Origin: Stachybotrys elegans
Taxonomy: Eukaryota; Ascomycota; Sordariomycetes; Hypocreales; Stachybotryaceae
Assembly (NCBI GenBank): GCA_020746835.1
Contig: JAGPNK010000003.1
Coordinates: forward strand, 2,356,001 to 2,420,000
Direction: 5' to 3'
Length of the DNA: 64,000 nucleotides
The position numbers and the translations under genes were made by a program. Position 1 is the stretch's first letter; each line of letters begins with the position of its first letter. Below, in pieces: positions 1-11,714 of this stretch. Below the pieces are notes generated by a model. The model saw only the letters and a list, made by a program, of their open reading frames with translations, made no database searches and was not told where the DNA came from.

Positions 1-287
1 TTCCTCTCCCATCTCCCTCTCACCACGCAGCCTCTATAGTGACCCTATTCTCCTCCCCAGGGCATCTTTTGTTCGGATCGCGCGGAACGCTGCTTAGGCC
101 GTTTCCCATTCACGGATCACTCGGAGTATCGTTTGATTATGTGGTAGTATTGGGTCATTTATAACGGATCAACCACTCGGATCGCATTTTACTGCTGCGG
201 CTCTCGACTCGACGACACGTATCGTCTCGGTCGCTCATCCTCTACCCACCCTCTACCGACACCGTAATACCATCGCCACCGCCCACG

Positions 288-1640
288 ATGGACGAGCTAC
301 CGGCACCCTACACGGGCAAGACCGCTCTGCCTACGCAATGGACCGACAGATTTAGCCTCGCCGTCTTCACCCGCCTCTCCAATAACCGAACGCCTACCCC
401 CGAGAGGAAGCGCAGAGGCTCCAACTCCAAGTCCAAGATCATCCTTCCTGGCATGCACGCCGTGAGCGACTTGAAGACGTCTTTCGATTTCCGCGATGGC
501 GTCAGGGACCTGCAGAAGCACCGGTGGACGCTTTGGGATATCCAATACGCCGTTCTGATCGGCCTGTCGCTCTTCTCTCTCTCCATCGCTCCCTCAGCAC
601 CGCTCCTCAAGACCTCGGCCGTCTTCGCAACCACGTGGATCATGCTCATGCCAGCCACTCGTCAGATCCTCTTGCCCTCGTCCCCCATATGGGTTTGGCT
701 TCTGTACTTTTTCTGCAGCCGGTAAGCTCGAATCTACATGTTGCTCGAATCTTTGCTAATCCAGCTCAGCTTCATTCCTTACGAAGTGCGACCGCACATT
801 TGGGTTCGGGTGCTGCCTGCCTTGGAAAACGTTCTGTACGGTGCCAACATCTCCAACATTCTCTCGGCGCATCAGCACCCCATCCTCGACATCTTGGCTT
901 GGATTCCTTACGGACTGACGCACTTTGGCGCACCTCTCGTGTGCTCCATCATCTTCTTTATCTTCGGCGCCCCCGGAACCATGCCCGTATTTGCTCGCAC
1001 GTTCGGTTGGATGTCGATCCTCGGCGTCACGATCCAGCTCTTCTTTCCCTGCACACCTCCTTGGTTCGAGAACGAGAACGGCCTCATTCCCGCCGTCTAC
1101 GGCATGCACGGCTCCCCCGCTGGATTGGCTCGCGTTGACAAGATCCTCGGCTTTGACATGTACACTACCAACTTCACCAACGCACCCCTACCCTTCGGCG
1201 CGTTCCCTTCGTTGCACGCCGCCAACGCTGTTCTGGAAGCTCTCTTCATGACTCACTGCTTCCCTCAGTTCCGCACTCTCTGGATCGTCTACGCTGGATG
1301 GGTTTGGTGGGCAACCATGTATCTCAGCCACCACTACGCCATTGATCTCGTCGCTGGAGGTCTGATTGCTGCCGCCGCTTACTACTACTCCCGTACCTAC
1401 TGGCTCCCCCGCAGACAGGCCGACAAGACCATGCGCTGGGACTACGAGTACGTCGAGATTGGTGATCGTGACACGATTCCCGATGAGGAAGAGTCATCCT
1501 ATTTCGGCTTGGGGCTCATCGAGCCTAGAAGTGCCGGCTCAATGGACGGGTGGACCCTCTCCAGCAGATCCAGCTCAGCTAGCGGTATGATGAGCCCGGC
1601 AGTTTCCGACGATGCCTTTTCTTCTACCGCAAGTGTGTAA
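288..1640 (+). CDS. aur1: Inositol phosphorylceramide synthase Aur1
   Basis: Two exons, 288-721 and 770-1640, join in frame across a 48-bp intron (donor GTAAGC, acceptor CTCAG) to give 434 residues. The family transfers phosphoinositol from phosphatidylinositol to ceramide in the Golgi, an essential step of fungal sphingolipid synthesis, and is the target of aureobasidin A. Several hydrophobic segments are visible from about residue 85 to 355. The PAP2-type catalytic motifs are present: PSLHAA (His294) and SHHYAID (His333, Asp337). The 39-residue gap between the two histidines is the spacing I recall for the yeast enzyme. A hydrophilic, Ser-rich cytosolic tail follows the last membrane segment. 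The start at 288 is the first Met of the open frame and gives a short cytosolic head, as expected. I am very sure of the family. Confidence 0.95.
722..769 (+). other. Intron of aur1
   Basis: 48-bp spliceosomal intron with donor GTAAGC, a GCTAATCC branch-like site and acceptor CAG. Removing it joins the FFCSR end of exon 1 to FIPYE of exon 2 in frame. Confidence 0.85.
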
Positions 1641-2779
1641 GACGCTGGGCTTGGGCGTTTGGTTTAACCAATCGTAACACGACATGAGGCATCTGACGAC
1701 ATTCTAAAGCGTCATCCGACTTTACGATGACCCCTCCTTCGTCCGTCACCCATCGATTCCGACTCAGTTTTTATGCACACGAGCACGCCTTTTCAGTCGA
1801 CGCATGGTTCAGGTGTTGTGGCTCCATTTTCATCAGGATATAGCGACTTGTTCCGCATCGGTGCAACCATTTTTGGGTAACCCGGAGTCGATGTTCTTTT
1901 CGTCATTCCATTTTCCATCGCCCCATGAGCGACGGACCATTTTTAATCATGAGCCTGACGGACAACCTGCGACAACCGTCAACACAGTTGACGACTAATG
2001 TAATGTATATTGGAACACGGCCCAGGGAGATGGGCACTCCATGGAATGGAAGTCGCACCACTCCAGTGGCCGATATTGAACACAACACATTCGCTTGTAT
2101 ATATAGTTATAGCGAGTATCACTCGCAGAGCAACCCAGAGGGACTGGGTTTGCCTTAGGCCAAGCCGTGCTTGGATATTGGGATAATAGGCAGATACCAC
2201 TCGCTACGAACCGTTGTCGGATGACAAACAAATCACAGAACAAATCAATAAAAGAAACAAACAAGAAAACATCCCAATCAACTTGAATGAAATTGGTGAC
2301 GCAGTAGATATCGCTTGTATATTTCCAAGACTTGTGCTTGCACCTCTGCCCATGTCAACTCCCAAAATACAAACGAAACACATGCGTCTCGTGATCATAA
2401 GAGGTCCTCGAGCTTGCAGCAACACGTATTCGGCATTACCAGACCTCGTCCATACAAGAAGAAAAAAACACTGGCTTGTCTCCAATCCCTCCCTTCATCA
2501 TTTCTATCGCTGGGAGAGGACTCACGACCTGCACGAAACGCTTCACCCCTTGGCCGATAACTGGATATCCGTCTCTTTCCGTATGCCTTTGGTTCGAGGG
2601 AGATGAGTGCTCTGAGTGCGGTGTGGAGGGGGAGGGGTGTGGCGGATATGAAAGCATGCCGGGGTATCCGATCCCGCTACTCTTTGGGGATCCCCGCCAT
2701 GTGAGTGCATGATAGCATTCTTGCCCTCATCTTCCTTTCATTTTCGGTTTCAGAACTTTCTGCTCTCCGTCTCTCCTCA
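1641..2779. other. Convergent intergenic region between aur1 and the CaM kinase
   Basis: Holds the 3' untranslated regions of the two converging genes. Short open frames here have no recognisable domain and no matching exon structure. I see no RNA gene or repeat. Confidence 0.5.
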
Positions 2780-4104
2780 TCATCGCCGGGTGGCAGACCC
2801 GCTCCAGAGCCCTTTGCTCGTCTCGACGACGCGGTTGCCAATGTTGCCTGGCTGCAGCAGGGCGGGCACATCGCGGCCGCCCGTGTTGCCCATGACGATG
2901 TCATTCTGCGACTCGATGTCGGCTTGGGTGCTGTAGCCGCTGTCACGCGGGGGTATACCCATGGAGATGGCGCTGTCGTCGGAGCGGACGCCCTGGGGCG
3001 GTTGGGCGCGGACGTTGCCACGCTGAGGCTCTGTGGAATGGGCGCCGTCCATGGTGATGTTGGAGACCTCGCGGAGCTTGTTGATGGCGCGGACGGTGTC
3101 GATGGCGGCGTGAAGGGCGCGGCGGGCGTTGAAGTTCTTCTTGATGGCGGGCAGCAGGTTCTCGCCAACGCCATCGGACTGGCCCTTACCCAGGACGAAG
3201 GGGTGCTGGAGGGCGGCGTGGGCGGTGATGCGCTTGGCAGGGTCAATGGTCAGGCAGGCGCGGATGAAGTCTTTCGCGTGGTTGGAGACACCGCGCCAGT
3301 ACTCGATGGGGTGGAAGCTGTAGTCGGCGTTGAGGATGGCCTGCATCTCCTCAAAGTCGGAGTCGCGGTCGAAGGGGGTGTACCCACAGAGGAGGAAGTA
3401 GGTGATGACGCCAATGGCCCAGATGTCGACGGGCTTGCCGTGGCCCGTCTTCTTGAAGATTTCGGGGGCCATGTAGCCGGGGGTGCCGCAGGTGGTGGTA
3501 AGGACATGGAACTTCTCCTCGTCCATGATGCGGGAGAGGCCAAAGTCGGCGATGAGCAGGTCGGAGTTGTCCTCAGGGGTGCGGAAGAGCAAGTTCTCGG
3601 GCTTGAGGTCACGGTGGACGATGCCGTGGTCGTGCAGGTAGGCGACGGCGGAGAGCGTGGCGCGTATCAGGTCGGCGGCGTCAAGCTCGTAGTAGGAGCC
3701 CTTTCGGAGGATGCGATCGAAGAGCTCGCCGCCGAGGGCCAGGTCCGTGACGAGGTAGAGGTTGTTCATGGTTTCGAAGTAGTCGACGAGCGTGAGGATG
3801 TTCTGGTTGCCCATCGACACCTTCTTCAGCACAGCAATCTCGTTGCGGACCTGGAGAGCATCATGTTAGTTGACGGAGAACAGGAGGGCCAGAGCAATGG
3901 GCACGCTCGCGCGTGGGAAGGGGTCGGAAGATTTCGCACCATGTGCTCGCGCCCAGCCATGAGGCGCTTGTTGATGACCTTGGCGGCATAGCAGCGGCCG
4001 GTGTCGATGTGGACGCACTCCTTGACGACCGAGTAGGAACCGGCTCCCAAGGTCTTTCCGACCTTGTATCTGCAAGGCTGGATCTGCGGTTGAGGGCGAT
4101 CCAT
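2780..4104 (-). CDS. cmk1: Calcium/calmodulin-dependent protein kinase (CaMKI-like)
   Basis: Two exons, 4104-3940 and 3850-2780, encode 411 residues, the usual size for fungal CMK proteins. The kinase domain has the glycine loop LGAGSYSVV (residues 19-27), the ATP lysine K42, catalytic HRDLKPEN (Asp136), DFGLS (157-161) and an activation loop TTTCGTPGY with the threonine that CaM-kinase kinases phosphorylate in this family. A basic amphipathic stretch at about 287-316, around AIKKNFNARR, matches the autoinhibitory and calmodulin-binding segment. The C-terminal tail is Ser/Gln-rich and not conserved. The intron (89 bp, donor GTGCGA) falls just after the N-lobe. The start at 4104 gives the canonical short N-terminus, although the frame stays open upstream to 4545 (see findings). 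It acts in cytosolic calcium signalling. Confidence 0.93.
3851..3939 (-). other. Intron of the CaM kinase gene
   Basis: 89-bp intron on the minus strand, donor GTGCGA and acceptor CCAG. Its removal joins GREHM to VRNEIA, a conserved kinase sequence. Confidence 0.8.
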
Positions 4105-5396
4105 ATCTGAGCGAGCGAGAGAGAGATAATGGGGTGAGAGATGGTAGGAGGGCAGGGGGTAGAGCGTCGTCGTTTTTCTGCTCCTGTCGTGCTGAACCAG
4201 GTACGTAAGACGTCCTCTGTCTGCCCCGCGTAGGGCTGTTCGATTCGGAGGGGGGTTTGGGCGCGCGCTCGCTTTGCGGAATGATCGGTACCAGTGCTTC
4301 TTCTTCTGTCTGTTGTCTGCCGGGATGGCCCAAGGTGGGGTTGAGAAGGAGAGGGTCGGATCGCGATTCGCAGTCTGGAGAACGGGATGTTCGACGTTCG
4401 ATGGGACGAGTTGCGGTTGTTCTCGCGCAGCCAAGCTTGATTGTGATGTTTCGTCGTCTCGTCTTCGTGCCTGACAAATCGATGAGAAGAAGGATAGCGA
4501 GGAGATTCGGGGCGTCTTGGGGTTTCGGCTCAGAGGTTGCAGCAAAGGAGAAAGCGCAAGGTGGGGGCAGTCAGACTAAGATAACCACGGGGTAAAAAGC
4601 AGGGTCTAGATCTACCAATGGCGGCGATGGTGCGGACGAAGCGTGGTGCCATGTCAGGTCAACTCGAAACAAATTTCTTCTTTTTCTTTTTTTTTATCTT
4701 TGGCCCTCTCTTTCCTAATCCTGCACTATGAGGTCTTTCTCGGGGCTGTCTTGTTCCAAGACAGTACTTTAGGATCGGGGTCGCATTGCGTGCTTGTTTT
4801 GACCCCTCCATTTCAGGTGTACCGGGCATGCCCAAGTACTACCACCTACAGGTAGGTAGCTATCAGTACCTAACTTGAGCGCTACCGATATTGCGGCTTG
4901 ACACGATGCCTCTGAAACAATGCGACCGCTCAGGTGGGTGCCTCTTCCTGGACAATGCTCCTTATCTCGCTAGTGCAATTTTTCTCCCGGTGGCCCGTAT
5001 GTACAGGTAGCTGACTTTGACTTTGAGTTGCTTGCCCCTGAGACGGACTGAATAGATCAGCGCTGGGGCTGCTGGCATGAGTCGCTCCATTTCATCATAG
5101 GCATCCAAGCACCACCCCGATATCTTTTGCTTGCTGCGTCGGGGAGGTCCGTCTGACAATCACAGGGCCATCATGCGTCGATATCCAATGCGTGAAGGCA
5201 TACTCCGTCGCGTCGACAGGGATCGGGGAAAGCCTCACTGGCCTGCGCCGCCAGTACACAGCCATCAATGCGCCACTGTGATGAAATCAATCCGAGGAGC
5301 CTCGACGCGCCTGCTTCTTGGAGCTATGAAACTTCTTTTCCTTTAACCTTTGGTCGTGAAATTTCTTTTCACTGCGAGCTTTGTCAGTGATGTTGC
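4105..5396. other. Upstream region of the CaM kinase
   Basis: Contains the kinase 5' leader and promoter (minus strand) and the 3' end of the GGQ-protein gene. A repeated ACCTAC/GGTAGGTA-type motif lies at about 4842-4872. Otherwise I see no gene. Confidence 0.45.
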
Positions 5397-5999
5397 TCAT
5401 TCACAGGGTAGTCGTTTGACTGACATGTCTCGATGCTTTTGTTTCTTTTCGCTACTCGTCTCGGCAGGGGTATTTTCACGATAGATGCGCGTCACCTCAT
5501 CCATGAGCTTCCTCCGGTTCTCGTCCGCATTTGAGCTTCTCGATCTATGCTCCTGCGCGTGAAAGGTTAAGCTGTCGTTGCCCGCCGTGTAGTACTTGGA
5601 CAGCCTAATGCTAGCATGAAGCGATGGCGGAAGAATCGCTTGAAGCTCCCTAACTGGGTACACAGTGACGGCTTTTGTCTCAGTCCTATGGGAGTCAACA
5701 TGGTGTCATTTACCAAGTCACTGAAGATATCGGTTGGCCTACTTGTTCACATGCTGCCCGCCGGGTCCGCTTGATCTCGCATATGTCGTCTCTCCTCGGG
5801 GAAGATAAGAGGGATCGAACGACTCGTACCAAGTTCGAGCTTCGGCCAGTGCATCGGCGTCGAAGCGAGCATCGTAAGCTTCATAGCGCTTCCCTCTGTA
5901 TGGTATAACAGGTATAAAGGCCTGCCCCATGGGCAAGCCACCAAGGATCGCGCGCCTGGATGCGATTCTAAACATGTTGGCTCTGCGATTACGCAGCAA
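5397..5999 (-). CDS. Mitochondrial class I release-factor-like protein (GGQ, ICT1/Pth4-Rso55 type)
   Basis: Two exons, 5999-5743 and 5685-5397, with a 57-bp intron (donor GTAGGC, acceptor CATAG), give 181 residues. The joint forms GPGGQHVNK followed by TETKAV. The GGQ motif (about residues 80-82) is the peptidyl-tRNA hydrolysis signature of class I release factors. The protein lacks the codon-recognition domains, so it belongs to the short rescue-factor group that frees stalled mitochondrial ribosomes. The N-terminus is basic (MLRNRRANMFRIASRR) and looks like a mitochondrial presequence. Met9 is an alternative start. After the RF-1 domain comes a Glu/Lys/Arg-rich tail with KKQKHRDM, as expected for a tail that enters the ribosomal mRNA channel. 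The family is clear; the exact orthologue is an inference. Confidence 0.85.
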
Positions 6000-6848
6000 T
6001 TGTCCAGCTCAGTAATAAGGAGGCCCAGGTGCTGGAGGTGATAGTGTCTTTCAGTGGTGTAGGTGGCTGCCAACAGCACCACCCCTGCCTCGAATTATGC
6101 CGCCCATGACATATGGCAGTCATGCTCACCGCCTGCCACATTCGTCCCATGTGGGTCTATGATTGCGGCAACCTTCTTGCTCGATTTTCCAGCCTCATCG
6201 TTCCATTTCTCTGAAATCACCCACCACCAATCTCTCTTCCAACTCTCCCCTCAACCTCAGCCAGGCCACCTTCCGCCCACTTGAATCCATCTCTCCCTCT
6301 CTTTCTGAGTTGCCTCGGCCGCAGTAGCTTGGCTGCCTCCCCGCGGCGCTCTGATAGGGGCCTGCCCATTTTGCATCCCCTGCGCTCTTCCCATTGCCCA
6401 GACGCGGGAGCCTTATCGCATGCGGCTATCCTTAGCTCTGCCTGGCTCTTTCTGCTCAGCTCCCTGGCCGCCATCATCGTCGCACCTGCCCATCTTCTGA
6501 CCACCACCACGCCTTCTGCCCAGGCCATTTCTGTCTGCTCTGCTAAGCCTCGACGTCGTCTTTGTCGGTTCCATATCCGACAATCCACCCTCCATCTTCC
6601 CTTTCATCCCATCAATCCCCTCTTCTCTCACCTCGTCCCTGGTTCGCTCCCCAGTAAGGTGCCTAGACAGACAAGCACAGCCAGGATCCTCCGTCAGCCT
6701 TGCGCGCGCTGCCCCCGTATCCTCCCGTACTTGTCGTACTTACTTTCCTTGGCTCGCTTCCCCTTTGCTTACCTCTTCCATCTTCATCCTCCATCTGTAC
6801 TCTGTACTCCATACTCTCTATACAGACAGCGCTCCAGGTCCCCTCTTC
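6000..6848. other. Divergent promoter region between the GGQ protein and nab3
   Basis: Pyrimidine-rich on the plus strand from about 6180, consistent with a long 5' leader for nab3. The nab3 frame is open upstream to 6765, but that segment reads as hydrophobic leader sequence and is probably untranslated. Confidence 0.45.
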
Positions 6849-9503
6849 ATGCCAGAACCCGAAGCCCAGCTGCAGGCGACGGCCAATCTTTCCCCCGTCT
6901 CCCCATCTCCTGTTCACACGGCCGCAACCCTCGCAGTGCCGGCGCTCCAAGAGACGGTCGATACGATCGATGCCATGGTCGCCGCTGCCATGGCTTCCGA
7001 TGGCACTGTCGACCAATCCGCCGAGGCTCCTGTTGTCCATGACACCTTGGTCGATGTTGACAATGACGGCATTGTAGATGATGACAGCTTCGACGATGCG
7101 TACGGCGAGGACATCCCCGAGGCCACCACCGCCCAGCAGCAGCCAGTCCAGCAACCGGATGACAATGACAATGACGACTACGCAAAGACCTTTGACTCGC
7201 CCATCGGGCCGGGGGAAGGAGAAGATGGCGGAGATGAGGGCGAGACCCTTCAACAGGATGTATCATCGTTGACTCGAGAATCCAACAATCTTTCACTCAC
7301 CTCCGATTACTTGACCACTACTACCAGTCGCCCTCTCGACGATGCTCGTGCCGTCCCTGAACCGTCAGCCCTGCTTCCAGGCGCCGCTGACGCCACTCCT
7401 GCTCCTCCTGCTGCCCGTATCAAGGCAGACCCGCATCCCGTCCCGGCGTCTTCCTCTGCCTCCTCTCAATCTACCGGTACACAACAACAAGATGGCCAGT
7501 CGGCGCAATCTCGTGACGCAGCTCGCCCGGCCATCACGGCATTTGTCGCGTCCCAGGATCCTTCAGCTGATATCCAGCAGCTTGTCGCCGATCTAACTTC
7601 CCAACCTGTTGACTCTGCTTCAAATCCAGACCAATCTGATAACTCCGTCAACGCCAATGCCGAGCAGGCCACCAGCTCCACCTCCCCGGTCTCTGCTCTG
7701 CCTCCGTCCTCTAGTCTCCCACCTAGGCCACCCCTGCCGCAGACAAGCTCCCAGTCGTATGCCGCGCAACACCATCCTCCCGGAGTCAATTCCAGCGTCC
7801 CGCCCAGTGCCGTTGCGCCCCCGACCCCGGGTCAGCCATCCACCTACGTCACTTCCGCCGTCCCTGGCACGACGGCAGATGGCCTCGGCGGCCTTCCGCC
7901 TCCCCCCGCCACCGGGCTCAATGCGCCCGTTGCCGTCACTTCCATCAATGCTCCTCCATTCCCCGCTGATCGAAGCCAAGATGTTGAATATCAGCGCCAG
8001 TGGGACCAATTCATGGTCGACGAGAGGCAGTACATGTCAGAAGCCAAATGGGATCGCTTTCCTGAAGGCTCACGCATCTTCATTGGTACACGATCCGCCT
8101 CTGGCGCATCCCAAACTGGTGCTCACATTTTCTCTACAGGCAACCTTTCTAGCGACAAGGTATCAAAGCGAGATGTCTTTGACTTATTCCACAGATTCGG
8201 CAGATTGGCTCAGATCTCCCTCAAGTCCGCCTACGGTTTCGTCCAGTACCATACCGTCGAGGAGGGACAACGAGCTCTGGACAATCTTCAAGGAATCGAG
8301 ATCAAGGGTCGGCGTGTCCGTAAGTACTATGCAAGGCATACCTTGAAGTGAATCATACTAACGGGATCAGACCTCGAAATATCTCGTGTCCAAGACAAGT
8401 CCAAGAAAGACCGCGCCCGCAGCCCGGACCGGGAACGTGGTCGAGGTCGTGATGCATCTCGCAGAAATGACCGATACAGTCAGCAAAATCGGGACGATTA
8501 TCGACCAGGGCGAAACCAGTCGCCGCGTCGCAACGATTATCACTCCAGGGAGAATAGCTTCGGGGGTCGAGACCGAGGGTCTTACGGTGGAGACCGTGGG
8601 AGAGGGCGTTCCCAGTCTCCAGGTTACCGCCGTCAGGGCAAAGACTCTTATCGCCGACGAAGCCCGAGCCCTTACTCCCGACCTCAGAGCCACACCGAGC
8701 TGGACCTACCTCGAAGATATGGCGCTGATGTTCCTGACGTGCAAATTATCTTGCAGCCAGACGTCTCGCGCGAATTCGTCTCGTGGGTCGAAGGTGCCTT
8801 CAAGACGAGAGGCCTAAAGACGGAGGTTATGTACCTCCATCCTCGCTTTCCCAAGGAACAGGTTATCCAGAGGCAGGCTGCCGAAGGTGTTCACGCCGTT
8901 GTGGACCTCAACATCCGCGCACAGAGCCTGGGGCGAATTCCTGTTCAAGCTTTCGACCGCTCTGGAGGCATCAGCAACGTGCGATTTGACCAATACGTCG
9001 ACCTTGATCCCAGCACCGCTGCCGAGGTGATTCTGAGAGCCAAGGCTTCTGGGCAAACAAGCTATGGTCAAGGCTATGCTGCACCTGGAGGTTACGCACC
9101 TCCCTACGGCGCGCATGTTCAGCAGCCTGCTCACGGTGGAGGATTCCCCGCGCAGCCACCTAGCGCATATCCGCCTCAGCCTGCTGTCGCTACAGCTGAT
9201 ATTGCCAGCCTTTTGGGACAGGTTGACGGTGCCACACTCCAGCGACTCATCTCGTCGGTGCAGCAAGGACAAGGAGGGTTGACGAATGGTGGAGGCAATC
9301 CTGGTCAGACATCCAGCTCCCAGGTTGATATTCAGGCCATCTTGGGCAGCCTGCATGGAGGTGGTGCCCCGCAGCATGCTGCCCCGGCGTACGCGAATGC
9401 CTACGCTGGCCAGCCAGGCGCGGGCTCGGCTCCTGGAGGAACCGGCGACGCAGCCGCCCAGGTTCAAAACATCATGGCCCAACTCGCACGATATAGGCAG
9501 TGA
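6849..9503 (+). CDS. nab3: Nab3-like nuclear polyadenylated RNA-binding protein
   Basis: Three exons, 6849-8085, 8140-8319 and 8371-9503, encode 849 residues. The order of parts matches Nab3: an acidic and Pro/Ser-rich N-terminal region, one RRM at about 407-477 (RNP2-like RIFIGNL, RNP1-like KSAYGFVQY), an Arg/Ser/Asp-rich linker, an anticodon-binding-like alpha/beta domain at about 595-700 (VQIILQ, HPRFPKE), then a Gln/Gly/Pro-rich tail with two amphipathic helices, including the C-terminal VQNIMAQLARYRQ. In yeast, Nab3 works with Nrd1 and Sen1 to end transcription of short non-coding RNAs. Intron 1 (54 bp) lies inside the RRM and is stop-free and in phase. Intron 2 (51 bp) has donor GTAAGT and branch ACTAAC. 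The start at 6849 (MPEPEAQ) was preferred over 6765. Confidence 0.88.
8086..8139 (+). other. nab3 intron 1, inside the RRM
   Basis: 54 bp, donor GTACAC, acceptor CTACAG. Removal restores the RNP2 sequence RIFIGNL. The length is a multiple of three and there is no in-frame stop. Confidence 0.8.
8320..8370 (+). other. nab3 intron 2
   Basis: 51 bp with donor GTAAGT, branch ACTAAC and acceptor ATCAG. Removal joins GRRV to HLEISR at the end of the RRM. Confidence 0.85.
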
Positions 9504-9916
9504 GAGGCGACGGTGTGACCATGGTTGCGGCGGGCGGTTTGTTTGAAGGACTGGTTTAGTTATGGCTTCGTATAGTGTAGAGTCCGACGGTTTTCTTTTT
9601 TGGGACGTTATAGAAAGGGAATGAAGCCTGTCACGGTTATCAGGCGTTGGAGGATCTTGTTAATGAAATATAGATACCTAGACACCCAGGAGGATATGGA
9701 CTACATGGGATAACCTGGGCGTGCTGCATTGCTTGGCCGCTATAGGCGGACGTTTTAAAACGGCACCTGCATCACAGCTCACATTATGAGCTACAGCTTG
9801 CGGATTGATACATTAGCATCAAGAGACACGTCACATCTTGATGGGCACGGCTATTATCGACGATTGGGGGATTTGGGCATTGCTATAGACATGAATTACA
9901 TTAGGTGCTCTACAAC
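9504..9916. other. Convergent intergenic region
   Basis: 3' ends of nab3 and the ferric-reductase-like gene. I see nothing else. Confidence 0.5.
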
Positions 9917-11714
9917 CTACCATCCAAAAGACTCGTTGTGCCACCAAACCTTGCGACCTCTCATGACCCAAGGTGTGACACGTGCGCGTATGTCCCTAGC
10001 CATCTCGGCAGGGCCGCACACCAGGATGGCTATTGTCTCTTCGGTGCCTTGTCTGAAAGTGGTGTCGATGATCTTGTCAAAGTCGGGTCGCTTGCGGTTG
10101 TGCTGAGAAGTGTAGCGGCCCCGCCTGCTGTCATGGTGCATGGTACTGAGGTGAACGTCATCGCCATTGGCGGGAGAGATCTCAGGATCAGCCCCTGCTC
10201 CCATGTCGCCGGTGAGAAATAGCTCAATGTTCTCATCGGCCAGGACGCTCTGGCCAGAGGTGTCGCGGGAGACAGCCCAGGTGGCGTCGCCAGCGCCACG
10301 GATGGCCCACACAAGACGGACCTTGGCCACTGGGTTGTCATGGAGGATGGCTTGGTATATGGGGAGAGCAAACGTTGCACCGACACCGCCCGCGAAGAGA
10401 AGAACTCGTTGTATTTTGGAGGAAATGAGGTCGTGATAATGCTTTCCTAGGGCGCCGTAGGGTCCATCAACGCCCAGGTGCACCTTGCCGTTGCTGGCTG
10501 CATGGTGGGACAGAAACGTCGACATCGGGCCGCTCCGGGTGCGGGCAACAAGCGTAATGTCGTTGTTGTCGTCATTGACGGAGGCAACTGTAAAGGGGTT
10601 GAACATGAAATCCACGATGAGGTCCTTGGATGGAGGGTATTCGGAAGAACGAGCTGCCGGAGGGATGCTGAGATAGACGTGAGAGCCTGGAAGAGCTCGG
10701 AACCTATCTGCCTTGGCGGAGGGTAGTGTGATAGAGGCCTTGACGAGGTTGGTTCCTGGGATGGTTTCAAGGGCGGTGGGCGCAACAACGATACCCATGC
10801 GCCGCGTCGCCAGGTCAAAGAGGAAGACGACGAGTGCCTCGACGAGGTATACCCTGATAGGAGGTGCATGGATGAATAGCATCGCCGGGACAGCAAAGGC
10901 AACGACCAGGTGGGTGACAAAGAAGACGCGGTAGGACTTGATCATGACGCTGACGGTAGAGGTGGCAAAGAGAGCGGTAAAGGCCACGGCGGAGCCGCTG
11001 CCGCAGAGAACGACGAACTGGAGCATGCGGCGCAGCCAGACACCCTTCATGAGAAAGAAGTACTCATAGAGGATGATGTGGGCGATGATGAAGCCATAGA
11101 CTATGCGGCCTAGGACGCGGTGGTAGCGGTTGATGTGCTCGTGAGAGGAGCGGAAAGCCCACGCAAAGGGGTTGAGGGCCTTGAGAGAGAGCAGATACTG
11201 GATTGGAAGCTGGGAGACGGCAATCATGCCCAGCCGCTTGGTGAGATGAAGGTAGTCTTGGGATTTGATTAGTCCCATCCAGAGGAATGACAGAGATGGG
11301 TTTCTGATGCTGCTCACCTTTACCCGTTCCCATGACGCTGAGAACAACCAGCCACGCCGTCCAAGCAAAGGCCAGCACCCACTGATCGCGCTGGCCCCAG
11401 TGAGCACCACGAAAGTAGACATCGCTGCCCATCCACCAAGACAACCGGCTCCAGTGGGCGGCTAGACGGGCGGGACTGTCCATGCGGCGGGCCTTGATGA
11501 GCGGCGAGCGCGGGACCTGCTCATACTCGCCATGGCCGTCAGAGGCAGAGGCGCCGGGGCGGGAGATTCGGGCAAGGATCAGCCTGAAGATGAGATAGAG
11601 GAATGCCGGGAGCAGGGCGGATGCGTGGGCGATGGCGGCGTAGAGATCCAGGGTGTTGCGACGGAGGAGCTTGTCCTCATCAGAGAGGGTGAGGAACTCG
11701 TACGGCCAGCCCAT
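9917..11714 (-). CDS. Ferric-reductase-family transmembrane flavocytochrome
   Basis: Two exons, 11714-11318 and 11256-9917, with a 61-bp intron (donor GTGAGC, acceptor CAAG), encode 578 residues. About seven membrane segments lie in the first 300 residues. Two His-x13-His pairs, in RYHRVLG...IIAH and in THLV...FIH, are the expected ligands for two b-type haems. A flavin-binding region follows, with NPFTVAS in place of the more common HPFT. Then comes a nucleotide-binding LFAGGVGAT loop, and VCGPAEM with the C-terminal aromatic signature ESFGW. The family moves electrons from cytosolic NADPH across a membrane to Fe3+ or Cu2+. The substrate, and whether the protein sits in the plasma or vacuolar membrane, cannot be read from the sequence. 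It is divergent from the serine hydroxymethyltransferase gene. Confidence 0.9.
11257..11317 (-). other. Intron of the ferric-reductase-like gene
   Basis: 61 bp, donor GTGAGC and acceptor AAG. Removal joins GTGK to DYLHLTKR in frame. Confidence 0.7.

Noticed and set aside
2705..3991. 428-codon open frame on the plus strand opposite the CaM kinase gene
   Set aside because: It is the antisense shadow of a GC3-rich kinase exon. The composition (Val/Gly/Asp-rich, no domain) and the clear kinase on the other strand argue against a gene.
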